A DNA stretch of 64,000 nucleotides from Terriglobia bacterium (GTDB taxonomy: Bacteria; Acidobacteriota; Terriglobia; JAJPHL01): NCBI GenBank assembly GCA_021325275.1, contig JAJPHL010000006.1:1-64000 (forward strand), given 5' to 3'. Below the pieces are notes generated by a model. The model saw only the letters and a program-made list of their open reading frames with translations, had not been told where the DNA came from and did not search any database. Made by a program: the position numbers and the translations under genes. Shown here in pieces: positions 1-7,248 of this stretch (position 1 is the first letter of the stretch; every line of letters starts with the position of its first letter).

Positions 1-70
1 AAATCAAAAATCAAAAATCAAAAGGCAAAAGGCAAAAGGCAAAAGGCAAAGGGCAAAAGGCAAAGGGCAA
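1..70. repeat. AT-rich short tandem repeat
   Basis: The window opens with about three copies of a 7-base unit (tcaaaaa) followed by about seven copies of units like aggcaaa/gggcaaa. The tract is far more A-rich than the surrounding GC-rich DNA. A shorter version of the same tcaaaaa-then-aggcaaa pattern recurs at 3638-3677, so it is a dispersed repeat rather than a local accident. Nothing coding is visible here; 71-161 is the leader of the following gene, with a GAGG motif shortly before its ATG. Confidence 0.75.
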
Positions 71-161
71 CACTCTCTTGCCTTCGGTCCGTGCCTTCCG
101 TGTTCCGACGCTCCCGTGGTAAACTGGGATTTCACCACAAAAATCATTGCGAGGTTAGCCC

Positions 162-1724
162 ATGTCTCTTCCTGCCTTCAAGAACGAAGCTCTCACCGAC
201 TTCAGCCGTCCCGAAAACCGCGCCGCCATGGAAGCTGCGCTGGCCAAAGTGAAATCGGAACTCGGCCGCGATCATCCTTTGCGAATCGGCAGCGAAAAAA
301 TCACGACGCCCGACAAGTTGAAGAGCCTGAACCCGTCGCGACCCAGCGAAGTGGTGGGAACATTCTCGAAAGCCGACGTCGCGCTGGCGGAAAAAGCGAT
401 GCAAACAGCGTCGGCGGCGTTTGAAACGTGGTCGCGCACGCCGGCTGCCGATCGGGTGGCGATGACCGCGCGCGCCGCGGCGATCATGCGCGAGCGCAAG
501 CACGAACTGAGCGCGTGGATCTGTCACGAAGTCGGAAAAACGTGGCCCGAAGCCGACGCCGACACCGCCGAAGCCATCGACTTCGCGGAATACTACGCAC
601 GCCACGCCGAAGCCCTGTTTGGCGGCGATGCGCACGCGCGCGTCGCGCCGATTGCCGGCGAGAAAAATGAAATGCGTTACATTCCGCTCGGCGTGGGCGT
701 GGTAATTCCGCCGTGGAATTTTCCGCTGGCCATCGCGACGGGCATGACCCTGGCGTCGTTGGTAACCGGCAACACGGTGGTGCTCAAGCCGTCGAGCGAT
801 TCCCCGATGCTGGCATACCGGATGTACGAAATCCTGGAAGCGGCGGGATTCCCCGCGGGCGTATTGAATTTCGTTCCCGGCTCGGGTAGCGCCATCGGCG
901 ATTTCCTCGTCACGCATCCCAAGACGCGCTTCGTCGCGTTCACCGGATCGAAGGAAGTGGGCCTGCGCATCAACGAACTCGCCGCCAAGCCGGTCAAGGG
1001 TTGTATCTGGATCAAACGCGTGGTCGCGGAAATGGGCGGCAAGGACGCCATGGTGATCGACAAGGTTGCGGATCTCGATCGCGCCGTCGAGGCGGTGACG
1101 GTCGCGGCGTTCGGATACCAAGGGCAGAAATGCTCGGCGTGTTCGCGCGCGATTGTGGTGGAGAGCGTGTACGACGAATTCCTCTCGAAGCTGAAGGCGC
1201 GCGTCGAAAAAATCAAAGTGGGCGCGTCGGACGATCCGTCGAACTACATGGGTCCGGTGATCAATAAGGGCTCGTTCGATTCCATCACCGGATACATCGA
1301 AGCGGGCAAGAAGGAAGGAACCGTGCTGACGGGCGGTGGTCGCGCGGCCGCCGACGGATATTTCCTGCAACCGACGGTGATCGCCGGCGTGCCCGCGACG
1401 GGGAAACTCGCGCAGGAAGAAATTTTCGGGCCGGTGCTTTCGGTGATCAAGGCCAAGGACTTCGATCAAGCGCTCGAGTTCGCGAACAACACTGAATTCG
1501 GGTTGACCGGAGGCGTTTTCTCCGACGATCCCGCGCGCTTGAAGAAGGCGTCGGAATCGTTCCACGTCGGCAATCTGTACTTGAATCGCAAGTGCACGGG
1601 CGCGTTCGTGGGTGTCCATCCGTTCGGCGGATTCAACATGTCGGGAACGGACTCGAAGGCCGGCGGTCCCGATTATTTGTTGCTGTTCACGCAGGCCAAG
1701 ACGATCTCCGAGAAGATCGCGTAG
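162..1724 (+). CDS. pruA: L-glutamate gamma-semialdehyde dehydrogenase (1-pyrroline-5-carboxylate dehydrogenase)
   Basis: This 520-residue NAD-dependent aldehyde dehydrogenase should oxidise glutamate semialdehyde to glutamate, the second step of proline breakdown in the cytoplasm. The ALDH fold is clear: the PPWNFPLAI substrate segment, the nucleotide-binding FTGSKEVG near residue 260, the general base E290 in VAEMGGK, and the nucleophile C324 in GQKCSACSR. Length and the N-terminal FKNEALTDF segment match monofunctional RocA/PruA enzymes rather than the fused PutA. The ATG at 162 follows a GAGG ribosome site. No proline dehydrogenase gene is adjacent. The ALDH fold is certain; the exact substrate is inferred from family resemblance. 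Confidence 0.93.
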   Translation: MSLPAFKNEALTDFSRPENRAAMEAALAKVKSELGRDHPLRIGSEKITTPDKLKSLNPSRPSEVVGTFSKADVALAEKAMQTASAAFETWSRTPAADRVAMTARAAAIMRERKHELSAWICHEVGKTWPEADADTAEAIDFAEYYARHAEALFGGDAHARVAPIAGEKNEMRYIPLGVGVVIPPWNFPLAIATGMTLASLVTGNTVVLKPSSDSPMLAYRMYEILEAAGFPAGVLNFVPGSGSAIGDFLVTHPKTRFVAFTGSKEVGLRINELAAKPVKGCIWIKRVVAEMGGKDAMVIDKVADLDRAVEAVTVAAFGYQGQKCSACSRAIVVESVYDEFLSKLKARVEKIKVGASDDPSNYMGPVINKGSFDSITGYIEAGKKEGTVLTGGGRAAADGYFLQPTVIAGVPATGKLAQEEIFGPVLSVIKAKDFDQALEFANNTEFGLTGGVFSDDPARLKKASESFHVGNLYLNRKCTGAFVGVHPFGGFNMSGTDSKAGGPDYLLLFTQAKTISEKIA

Positions 1725-1733
1725 GGCTAAACC

Positions 1734-2147
1734 CTACACAAACGGATTCACAATCTGCACACCACGCACCTGAGCGTTGTGTTGCAGGTCTTCCGTGTAA
1801 AGAACCTTGCAACCCGCTGCGCCCGCGGCTTGGATGATCATCGCGTCCCAGAAGGAAATCTGGGCTAGCGTGTGCAGTTCGATTGCGGCAATGACGTCCG
1901 CTTCCGTGGGTCGGTAGACGCGGCATTGGCACAGGATTTCTGTCTTGCGCCGCGCGATCTCCGGCGGCATTCTGAACTTCCGTGTGACGGTCGTGAAGTA
2001 TTCCTGCAAGACTTGCAGCGACACTGCCGCCGAGTCGTCCAGACGATGTTGTTTGAAGAGGCTTACCGCCCGATCGTGTTTGGCTGGTGACGCTTGGTCG
2101 TCAGTGTAAACGAGAATGTTCGTGTCAAAGAACGAAAGCTCACTCAT
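1734..2147 (-). CDS. vapC: PIN-domain toxin, VapC-like
   Basis: A 137-residue PIN-domain ribonuclease, the usual toxin of VapBC modules, which cuts tRNA or other RNA when its antitoxin is lost. The acidic active site is visible: D8 in FFDTNILVY, E49 in LQEYF, D101 in FWDAMI and E119/D120 in LYTEDLQH. It lies 15 bases downstream of a small gene on the same strand that looks like its antitoxin. All catalytic acidic residues are intact, so it is probably active. It ends 9 bases from the convergent dehydrogenase gene. Confidence 0.88.
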   Translation of the reverse strand: MSELSFFDTNILVYTDDQASPAKHDRAVSLFKQHRLDDSAAVSLQVLQEYFTTVTRKFRMPPEIARRKTEILCQCRVYRPTEADVIAAIELHTLAQISFWDAMIIQAAGAAGCKVLYTEDLQHNAQVRGVQIVNPFV

Positions 2148-2162
2148 CGGCGCTTGTTAACT

Positions 2163-2390
2163 TCATCGCTCATGAACTTCGTCCCGATCGAACTTCCATC
2201 CGCGGGAGTTGCCGCGTGGAGGGATCGAAAGCCGTTCAAATTCTTCGACGAGCGCACGAGGGTCCTGCGCTTTTGAAGCTAACGCCGCTAGGTACCCGCT
2301 GACCATTTCATCGACGGTTGTCCCAAGCGTTTCGGCGCGCTCGCGGGCATTCCGCAGCACGGCCTCATCGATGGATAGAGTCACGTTCAT
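2163..2390 (-). CDS. vapB: ribbon-helix-helix type antitoxin of the PIN toxin
   Basis: A 75-residue protein starting MNVTLSIDEAVLRNARERAE, a typical ribbon-helix-helix DNA-binding beginning with the TLSID beta strand followed by two helices. The C-terminal half is charged and would wrap the toxin. It is the first gene of a two-gene unit with the PIN toxin, the order expected for VapB-VapC, and probably represses its own promoter. A strong promoter ends 6 bases before its ATG, which suggests a leaderless message. The exact antitoxin subfamily was not determined. Confidence 0.8.
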   Translation of the reverse strand: MNVTLSIDEAVLRNARERAETLGTTVDEMVSGYLAALASKAQDPRALVEEFERLSIPPRGNSRGWKFDRDEVHER

Positions 2391-2396
2391 AACGAA

Positions 2397-2425
2397 ATAC
2401 TACGTGGGGCCTTTCCGGCTGTCAA
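2397..2425 (-). promoter_or_regulatory. sigma-70 promoter of the toxin-antitoxin pair
   Basis: On the minus strand TTGACA (2425-2420), a 17-base spacer and TAGTAT (2402-2397) form a near-consensus promoter. The start point, about 7 bases after the -10 box, falls on the A of the antitoxin ATG at 2390, leaving no leader. Autoregulation by the antitoxin here is an inference. Confidence 0.75.
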
Positions 2426-2480
2426 GGTTACGACGAGACGCCCCGCCCGCTATGCTATCCTGTAGGCAGTGATATCTGCC

Positions 2481-3293
2481 ATGAAAAACCGATTTTTCTA
2501 CGCGCTTTCCGCCGTGTGTGTAATCGTTCCGGCGCTGGCCATGGCTCAGGACAGCTCTGCCGCGCCGTCGATTCCGGTCGACGAGATCATCCGCAAGTTC
2601 GCCGCCAAGGAAAAAGAATTCAAGCTGGCGCGCGACAACTATACCTTCCGCCAGACCATCCGCGTGATGGACATGGGCCCGGACGGCAGCCGCATTGCCG
2701 GTAAACACGAGCTCACCGAAGACGTGCTGTACGACGCGCGCGGCCGGCGTATCGAAAAAGTGGTCTACGCGCCGATGGACACGCTGCATAATTTCTCGAT
2801 GAGTCCCGAGGACGAAAGCGATCTCCGCAACATTCAGCCTTTCGTGCTCACCTCCGACGACATCGGCAAGTACAACTTGCGTTATCTTGGCAAACAGAAA
2901 GTCGACGAGATCGAGTGCTACCTGTTTTTTGTCTCGCCGAAGGCGATGGTGAAGGGCGAGCGCTACTTCGAAGGACAAATCTGGGTGGATGATCGCGACC
3001 TGCAAATCGTGAAGACCTTCGGCAAAGCCGTGCCCGACGATCTCCGCAAGGGACACGAAAACATTTTCCCGAAGTTTGAAACGTATCGCGAACAGATCGA
3101 CGGCAAGTATTGGTTCCCCACCTACACCAAGGCCGACGACGTTTTGAATTTCTCGAGCGGCGCGGTGCACATCCAGGAAATCGTGAAGTACGAGAACTAC
3201 AAGATGTTCCGCGTTTCCTCGGGCATCACGTTCGGCGGCGAGGCGGGCGAGACGAAGAAGCCGGACAAGCCGGAAAAGCCGGAAAAACCGTAA
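2481..3293 (+). CDS. exported LolA-like outer-membrane lipoprotein-sorting family protein
   Basis: A protein of about 270 residues with a signal peptide (MKNRFFYALSAVCVIVPALA, cleavage near AMAQ) and a mature part in strand-rich repeats such as YFEGQIWVDDRDLQIVKTFG and DGKYWFPTYT. This style is typical of acidobacterial LolA/LppX-fold periplasmic proteins. The tail is a Lys/Pro/Glu repeat (KPDKPEKPEKP). A GTG at 2469 is also in frame, but the ATG at 2481 puts the positive residues directly before the hydrophobic core. Three genes on this strand follow tightly, one of them (3635-4351) of similar type. No enzymatic residues were recognised; an envelope lipid-carrier role is inferred. Confidence 0.7.
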   Translation: MKNRFFYALSAVCVIVPALAMAQDSSAAPSIPVDEIIRKFAAKEKEFKLARDNYTFRQTIRVMDMGPDGSRIAGKHELTEDVLYDARGRRIEKVVYAPMDTLHNFSMSPEDESDLRNIQPFVLTSDDIGKYNLRYLGKQKVDEIECYLFFVSPKAMVKGERYFEGQIWVDDRDLQIVKTFGKAVPDDLRKGHENIFPKFETYREQIDGKYWFPTYTKADDVLNFSSGAVHIQEIVKYENYKMFRVSSGITFGGEAGETKKPDKPEKPEKP

Positions 3294-3296
3294 CCG

Positions 3297-3635
3297 ATGC
3301 GGGCCCTGTGGCGGGAGATCGGCGGTTTCATTTGGTGGACGCATCCGCGAGGGTCGCTGCGCTACGACGTCATGTGCGGCTTGATTCTGGCGTTCATTTT
3401 TTTCACGCCACGGGGATTTTTCGGCGATCGCCCGCATGCCGGTGTCGAGTTGACCGCAGCCGGTGTGTATCGCGTGGACGCTGAAGCGCTGGTGCCGGCG
3501 GGCGCGGATCTCGACGCCGTGGTCACGCGAGTATTGCGGGAGCAAACCGGGCGCGACATGCGAGTCACGCGCCTGGAGGCAGTGAAGGACGCCGCGGGGA
3601 CGGTGTTGGCGTATCGGGTTTGGGTGCAACCATAG
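3297..3635 (+). CDS. small single-pass membrane protein of unknown function
   Basis: 112 residues with one membrane segment (about 24-42, DVMCGLILAFIFFTPRGFFG) flanked by Trp-rich and Arg-rich stretches. A soluble C-terminal half of about 65 residues follows, probably alpha/beta (VELTAAGVYRVDAEALVPAG). It starts 3 bases after the upstream LolA-like gene and its stop codon overlaps the next start by one base, so the three genes are almost certainly co-transcribed and translationally coupled. I do not recognise the family; a role alongside the two LolA-like envelope proteins is only a guess from position. Confidence 0.6.
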   Translation: MRALWREIGGFIWWTHPRGSLRYDVMCGLILAFIFFTPRGFFGDRPHAGVELTAAGVYRVDAEALVPAGADLDAVVTRVLREQTGRDMRVTRLEAVKDAAGTVLAYRVWVQP

Positions 3636-4351
3636 TGGAAATCAAAAATCAAAAATCAAAAGGCCAAAATCAAAGGGCCTTGGCGGCGGGCGCGTTGTTT
3701 TGCGCCGCGATTTTTGCGGGAGCCGCGCGCGCCGACGGCAAACTCGACGACGTACTCGCGCACATGGACGCCGTAGCAGAAAAGTTTACCGGCGCGGAAG
3801 CGCAGGTTTCCTATACGCAGGTTACCGTGATCGTCAACGACCGGTCGACGCAGAGCGGCGGGTTTTATCTCTCGCGCGACAAGAAGGGTTATAAAGTTCT
3901 GATCGAGTTCCGCCAACCCGACGAAGAAAACATTCTGTTCAAGGACGGCAAGGCTGAAATCTACAAGCCGAAAATCGAGCAGAAGGAAGTCTACGATGTC
4001 GGCAAGGAATACAACGACATCGTGAAGCAGTATCTGATGATCGGATTCGGCGGCCGCGTCAAAGACATGAGAGAGGGCTATAGGATTGAGCTAGCCGGCG
4101 ACGAGAAGATCAACGGCGCGGACGCCGTCAAGCTGGCGCTGACGCCGAAGGAGGGCATGGCCAACAAGCGCGTGGTGGAGTTGTGGATCTCTCGCGCGAA
4201 CTGGTTACCCGTACAGCAGAGGTCCACGGATCCGGCGACAAAAGATTATTTGGAGATTGTCTACAGCAACGTGCAGCCCCAGGCTGTGCCGGACAAGAAG
4301 TTTGAGTTGCATACAACAAGTAAGACCAAGGTCGTTCACCCGGCGAAATAG
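3635..4351 (+). CDS. LolA-like periplasmic lipoprotein carrier family protein
   Basis: About 238 residues resembling LolA-family outer-membrane lipoprotein carriers: repeated curved-sheet strands (GGFYLSRDKKGYKVLIEFRQP, NILFKDGKAEIYKPK) and a WISRANWLPVQQRST hairpin. The start is ambiguous. GTG 3635 overlaps the preceding stop and gives a signal peptide whose positive n-region is encoded by an A-rich repeat (3638-3677). TTG 3680 or 3695 would give a shorter leader, and TTG 3620 is also in frame. The hydrophobic core ALAAGALFCAAIFAGAA and cleavage at ARA-DG are clear with any of the three starts upstream of the core. Likely partner of the similar protein two genes upstream. Confidence 0.7.
   Translation: MEIKNQKSKGQNQRALAAGALFCAAIFAGAARADGKLDDVLAHMDAVAEKFTGAEAQVSYTQVTVIVNDRSTQSGGFYLSRDKKGYKVLIEFRQPDEENILFKDGKAEIYKPKIEQKEVYDVGKEYNDIVKQYLMIGFGGRVKDMREGYRIELAGDEKINGADAVKLALTPKEGMANKRVVELWISRANWLPVQQRSTDPATKDYLEIVYSNVQPQAVPDKKFELHTTSKTKVVHPAK
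3638..3677. repeat. second copy of the tcaaaaa/aggcaaa repeat
   Basis: Three tcaaaaa-type units followed by aggcc/caaaggg units, the same pattern as at the start of the window. This copy sits inside the apparent 5' end of the LolA-like gene and, if GTG 3635 is the start, encodes the Lys/Gln-rich n-region of its signal peptide. Confidence 0.7.
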
Positions 4352-4363
4352 CCGCTTCAACCC

Positions 4364-5476
4364 GTGGATTCCGCCGTTCGGGACGCGATCGTTGCGGCGT
4401 GGGTGAGAGATTTCAGATACTGGGGATCAAGTTCAAGCATGGCAGCAGGGAAAAAATTCCGGCGCGGGGCGTTAGCGGTTCACCGGCGCTTCCGCGAATG
4501 GTGGATGATCGGGAAGGCCTTGGTGTCGACCGGACATCCGGTGATGGCGCACATCATCCCGATTCGCCGCTGCAATCTTTCCTGCGGATACTGCAACGAG
4601 TACGACGATTTCTCGAAGCCCGTGCCGGTCGCGGAGATGGAACGGCGCATCGCGCGGCTCGGCGACCTGGGCACGACGATCATCACGTTTTCGGGCGGCG
4701 AGCCGCTGCTGCATCCCGAGCTCGATCACTTGATCCGTTGCGTGCGCCGCACCGGAGCGCTGGCGTGCCTGATCACCAACGGGTATTTGCTGACCAAGGA
4801 ACGCATTGAAGCGCTGAACGCGGCGGGCCTGGAGCATTTGCAAATCTCCATCGACAACGCCAAGCCCGATGAGGTGTCGATGAAGAGCCTGAAGGTGCTC
4901 GACAAGAAACTGCAATTGCTCGCCGAGCACGCCGAGTTTCACGTGAACATCAATTCTGTAGTCGGCAGCGGGATCCATCATCCCGAAGACGCGCTGGCGG
5001 TGGCGCGGCGATCGCTTGAGTTGGGCCATACGTCGACGGTGGGAATCATCCACGACGGAAGCGGTCAACTGCGTCCGCTGGGCGATCGGGAGCGAGAGAT
5101 CTTCAACGAAATCCGGGGATTGAAGAAGAAGAATTTTGCGCGCTTCAACGACTTTCAGGAAAACATTTCCAACGGCCTTCCCAACGACTGGCGCTGTCGC
5201 GCGGGATCGCGCTACATCTACATTTGCGAGGACGGCCTGGTGCACTACTGCTCGCAGCAGCGCGGATTTCCCGGCGTAAAGCTGGCGGACTATACGCGCG
5301 CCGACTTGCGCCGCGAGTTCATGACGCAAAAGGATTGCGCGCCGCTGTGCACGGTGTCCTGCGTGCAGCAGGTAGCGGTGCTCGACAACTGGCGGAGCGC
5401 GCCCCAACCCTTTCCCGATGCACGCGGCGGTGCGTCACCGGAGTCGCCGCTGGTGCAAATCGGAAATCACGCGTAA
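4364..5476 (+). CDS. radical SAM protein with SPASM-like C-terminal cysteines
   Basis: 370 residues. The radical SAM cluster motif CX3CX2C is C70, C74 and C77 (RRCNLSCGYCNEY), followed by the SAM-binding FSGGEPLLHPEL and a TIM-barrel pattern. The C-terminus has further cysteines (CRAGSRYIYICEDGLVHYC, CAPLCTVSC) like an auxiliary-cluster SPASM/twitch region. The substrate is unknown; SPASM enzymes often modify peptides or metabolites. GTG 4364 is 12 bases after the LolA-like gene; ATG 4439, with GGGGA upstream, is an equally good start and would remove 25 poorly conserved-looking residues. The location suggests an operon with the envelope genes. Confidence 0.85.
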   Translation: MDSAVRDAIVAAWVRDFRYWGSSSSMAAGKKFRRGALAVHRRFREWWMIGKALVSTGHPVMAHIIPIRRCNLSCGYCNEYDDFSKPVPVAEMERRIARLGDLGTTIITFSGGEPLLHPELDHLIRCVRRTGALACLITNGYLLTKERIEALNAAGLEHLQISIDNAKPDEVSMKSLKVLDKKLQLLAEHAEFHVNINSVVGSGIHHPEDALAVARRSLELGHTSTVGIIHDGSGQLRPLGDREREIFNEIRGLKKKNFARFNDFQENISNGLPNDWRCRAGSRYIYICEDGLVHYCSQQRGFPGVKLADYTRADLRREFMTQKDCAPLCTVSCVQQVAVLDNWRSAPQPFPDARGGASPESPLVQIGNHA

Positions 5477-5500
5477 CATAGGAATAGAGGTGGAGCCGCC

Positions 5501-5731
5501 ATGAGCCTTGATTGGTCGCAATGTCCGGCCGTTGAGAGCGTTCCTGGAAAAATGGGTGGTGCTTGGGTTTTCCGCGACACACGTCTACCTGTCGCGGCGG
5601 TCTTCGAGAACCTGGAAGACGGCGTTACCATCGATGAGTTGACCGAATTGTACGCAGGCTTGACGCGCGATCAGGTCAAGGCAGTGCTCGACTTTGCGGC
5701 TCGCAGTTTGGCCGTGCTCTCTACGCACTGA
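5501..5731 (+). CDS. DUF433 family antitoxin-like protein
   Basis: 76 residues with the DUF433 pattern: a central VFRDTRLPVAAVFENLEDG segment then a helix-turn-helix-like TIDELTELYAGLTRDQVKAVLDFAA. DUF433 proteins are commonly the small partner of DUF5615 PIN-like proteins and are predicted antitoxins with a DNA-binding fold. A strong GAGGTGGAG ribosome site precedes the ATG. Its stop overlaps the next ATG by one base, so the two proteins are translationally coupled. The antitoxin role follows from family and pairing. Confidence 0.85.
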   Translation: MSLDWSQCPAVESVPGKMGGAWVFRDTRLPVAAVFENLEDGVTIDELTELYAGLTRDQVKAVLDFAARSLAVLSTH

Positions 5732-6057
5732 TGCGGATTCTTTTCGATCAGGGCGCGCCCGTCCCGATCGTGGCCCACCTTCGTGAACACAGCGTACGAA
5801 CGGCTTTTGAGCAGGGTTGGGACAAACTGTCAAACGGTGATCTCCTCCGCGCGGCCGAGGAAGAAGGCTTCGATGTGCTCCTGACCACGGACACGAGTCT
5901 TGCCTATCAACAGAATCTCGAGGGCCGCAGGATCGCGATCGTCGTCCTCGGCGGGAACCGATGGCAATTGGTGCAGCGAGTAGTCCGCAAGATTGTTGCC
6001 GCCATCAACACTGCCGAACCGGGAGGCTACACGGTCATCGACGTGCCGCTTAGGTAG
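5731..6057 (+). CDS. DUF5615 PIN-like putative toxin
   Basis: 108 residues with the DUF5615/Mut7-C-like PIN fold: MRILFDQGAPVPIVAHLREH at the N-terminus with D6, LLTTDTSLAY with D54, and an IAIVVLGGNRW strand. These match the predicted nuclease partner of DUF433 proteins, and the upstream DUF433 gene overlaps its start. It would be the toxin of a type II-like pair acting on RNA in the cytoplasm; activity has been shown for few members. It lies about 3.3 kb from the VapBC-like pair. Confidence 0.8.
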   Translation: MRILFDQGAPVPIVAHLREHSVRTAFEQGWDKLSNGDLLRAAEEEGFDVLLTTDTSLAYQQNLEGRRIAIVVLGGNRWQLVQRVVRKIVAAINTAEPGGYTVIDVPLR

Positions 6058-6063
6058 AAGCTC

Positions 6064-6558
6064 TTACCGGCCGTAACGGGCCTTGAATTCGTTCTTGGCC
6101 CGGTGCGGATTGCCGTCTCCCGGATAAGTCGCCCACTTGAAGACGTCGCCGCCGTTTTCCTGCAACTCCTGCGCCGTCACTTTATAGTTCTCGATAATCG
6201 AAGCTCGCAACGCGGGCGCAGCCGATTCGAAATCCACGATGCGGTGAGCGCGCACGTCGTAGGCGACTTTGATCTGTTTGCAGTACAGTCCATCGACGAA
6301 CGCCGCGACGACGCTGCCGGTCCAGTTCGCGTGAGCGAACTCGACGACGCAGTCCGATTTTCGAAAGATTTGGTGCTCTCCTGCCTCGTCATTCACGATC
6401 AACCGCAGTGCACAGTCGGCAAGGCATGCCTTTTCTTGGACGCGAAGTAAACCTCCGGCATCGGGAGCTAGAGATTGGTAGACGGTACCCCAGGTGATCA
6501 CGAAGCAGCCGCACAGCGATAGTAAGAGTACGGCCAACACGCCGCGCATGAGCATCAT
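6064..6558 (-). CDS. hypothetical lipoprotein
   Basis: About 164 residues beginning MMLMRGVLAVLLLSLCGC. The hydrophobic stretch ending LSLCGC is a lipobox, so it is probably a membrane-anchored lipoprotein. The mature part contains several cysteines (QEKACLADCALRL, SDCVVEF, LYCKQIK) but no motif I recognise. Three ATG codons lie close together (6558, 6555, 6549); a longer upstream reading frame exists but would put the signal sequence internally and overlap the divergent gene. It is transcribed away from the membrane-protein gene at 6615. Confidence 0.6.
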   Translation of the reverse strand: MMLMRGVLAVLLLSLCGCFVITWGTVYQSLAPDAGGLLRVQEKACLADCALRLIVNDEAGEHQIFRKSDCVVEFAHANWTGSVVAAFVDGLYCKQIKVAYDVRAHRIVDFESAAPALRASIIENYKVTAQELQENGGDVFKWATYPGDGNPHRAKNEFKARYGR

Positions 6559-6614
6559 GATACGGCAAAACCGCGCGGGTGAAGTCGGGTAGAGTATCGG
6601 CTGGAGGTCTTGTC

Positions 6615-7175
6615 GTGGTTGCGCCCCCACCGAAGCCAACCGAATTCTCACTTTGGCGTGAGGCCCTTGCTTTGGGTGTCGGTCTAGCTTTCGTTTACTT
6701 CGCCAGCCGCTTCTTGACGTTTCAATTGGCGGGATGGATCCTGAGGGGGCGTCACCTCCTTGGCATGCCGCCCAGTTTTAGCAACTTTTCGTTCACCTTC
6801 AATCACCTTTTCGTTTTCACGTTCTTCCCTGCAGTGGCCGGGGGATGTGTTGCCAGCCACGTTTTCCGCCGCCGGGCCTCGGAATTCGTATGGTTGTGCG
6901 CGGCCAGTGTGCTCCTGTACAAGATTCTGACGTTCCACACGGCGCATTCGGTGCTCGGGGAAGTCCCGGGCCTCGGCCCGTGGCACTACTACTTCGACGG
7001 CGATTTCCTCATTCCAGATTTCCGCACGTGGGAGGAGTTTTGGCAGCAGGTGGCGGCCTCTCCTGATATGACAAGAGGGATGGCCCAAGCGGATTACACA
7101 GGGCCGTTCTATGCAAGCCTTGGCTACAGCGCAATGGCATTCGTTTACCGCCGCTTCATCGCGCGATGCCAGTAG
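6615..7175 (+). CDS. hypothetical polytopic membrane protein
   Basis: 186 residues with about four hydrophobic segments (ALALGVGLAFVYFASRFLTF, HLFVFTFFPAVAGGCVAS, FVWLCAASVLLYKILTF, and SLGYSAMAFVYRRF at the C-terminus) separated by a loop rich in Pro and Asp. No family was recognised. The start was moved to GTG 6615 because GGAGG at 6603-6607 lies 7 bases upstream; an earlier in-frame GTG at 6579 has no such site. The gene is divergent from the lipoprotein gene and shares a 57-base intergenic gap with it. Confidence 0.55.
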   Translation: MVAPPPKPTEFSLWREALALGVGLAFVYFASRFLTFQLAGWILRGRHLLGMPPSFSNFSFTFNHLFVFTFFPAVAGGCVASHVFRRRASEFVWLCAASVLLYKILTFHTAHSVLGEVPGLGPWHYYFDGDFLIPDFRTWEEFWQQVAASPDMTRGMAQADYTGPFYASLGYSAMAFVYRRFIARCQ

Positions 7176-7248
7176 CCTTTCGGCCGGAGGTCTTGCCGTG
7201 GCCCGCCGATCGTTTCTCGTCAAGTTGTCCGCTTGGAAACTCGCGCCT

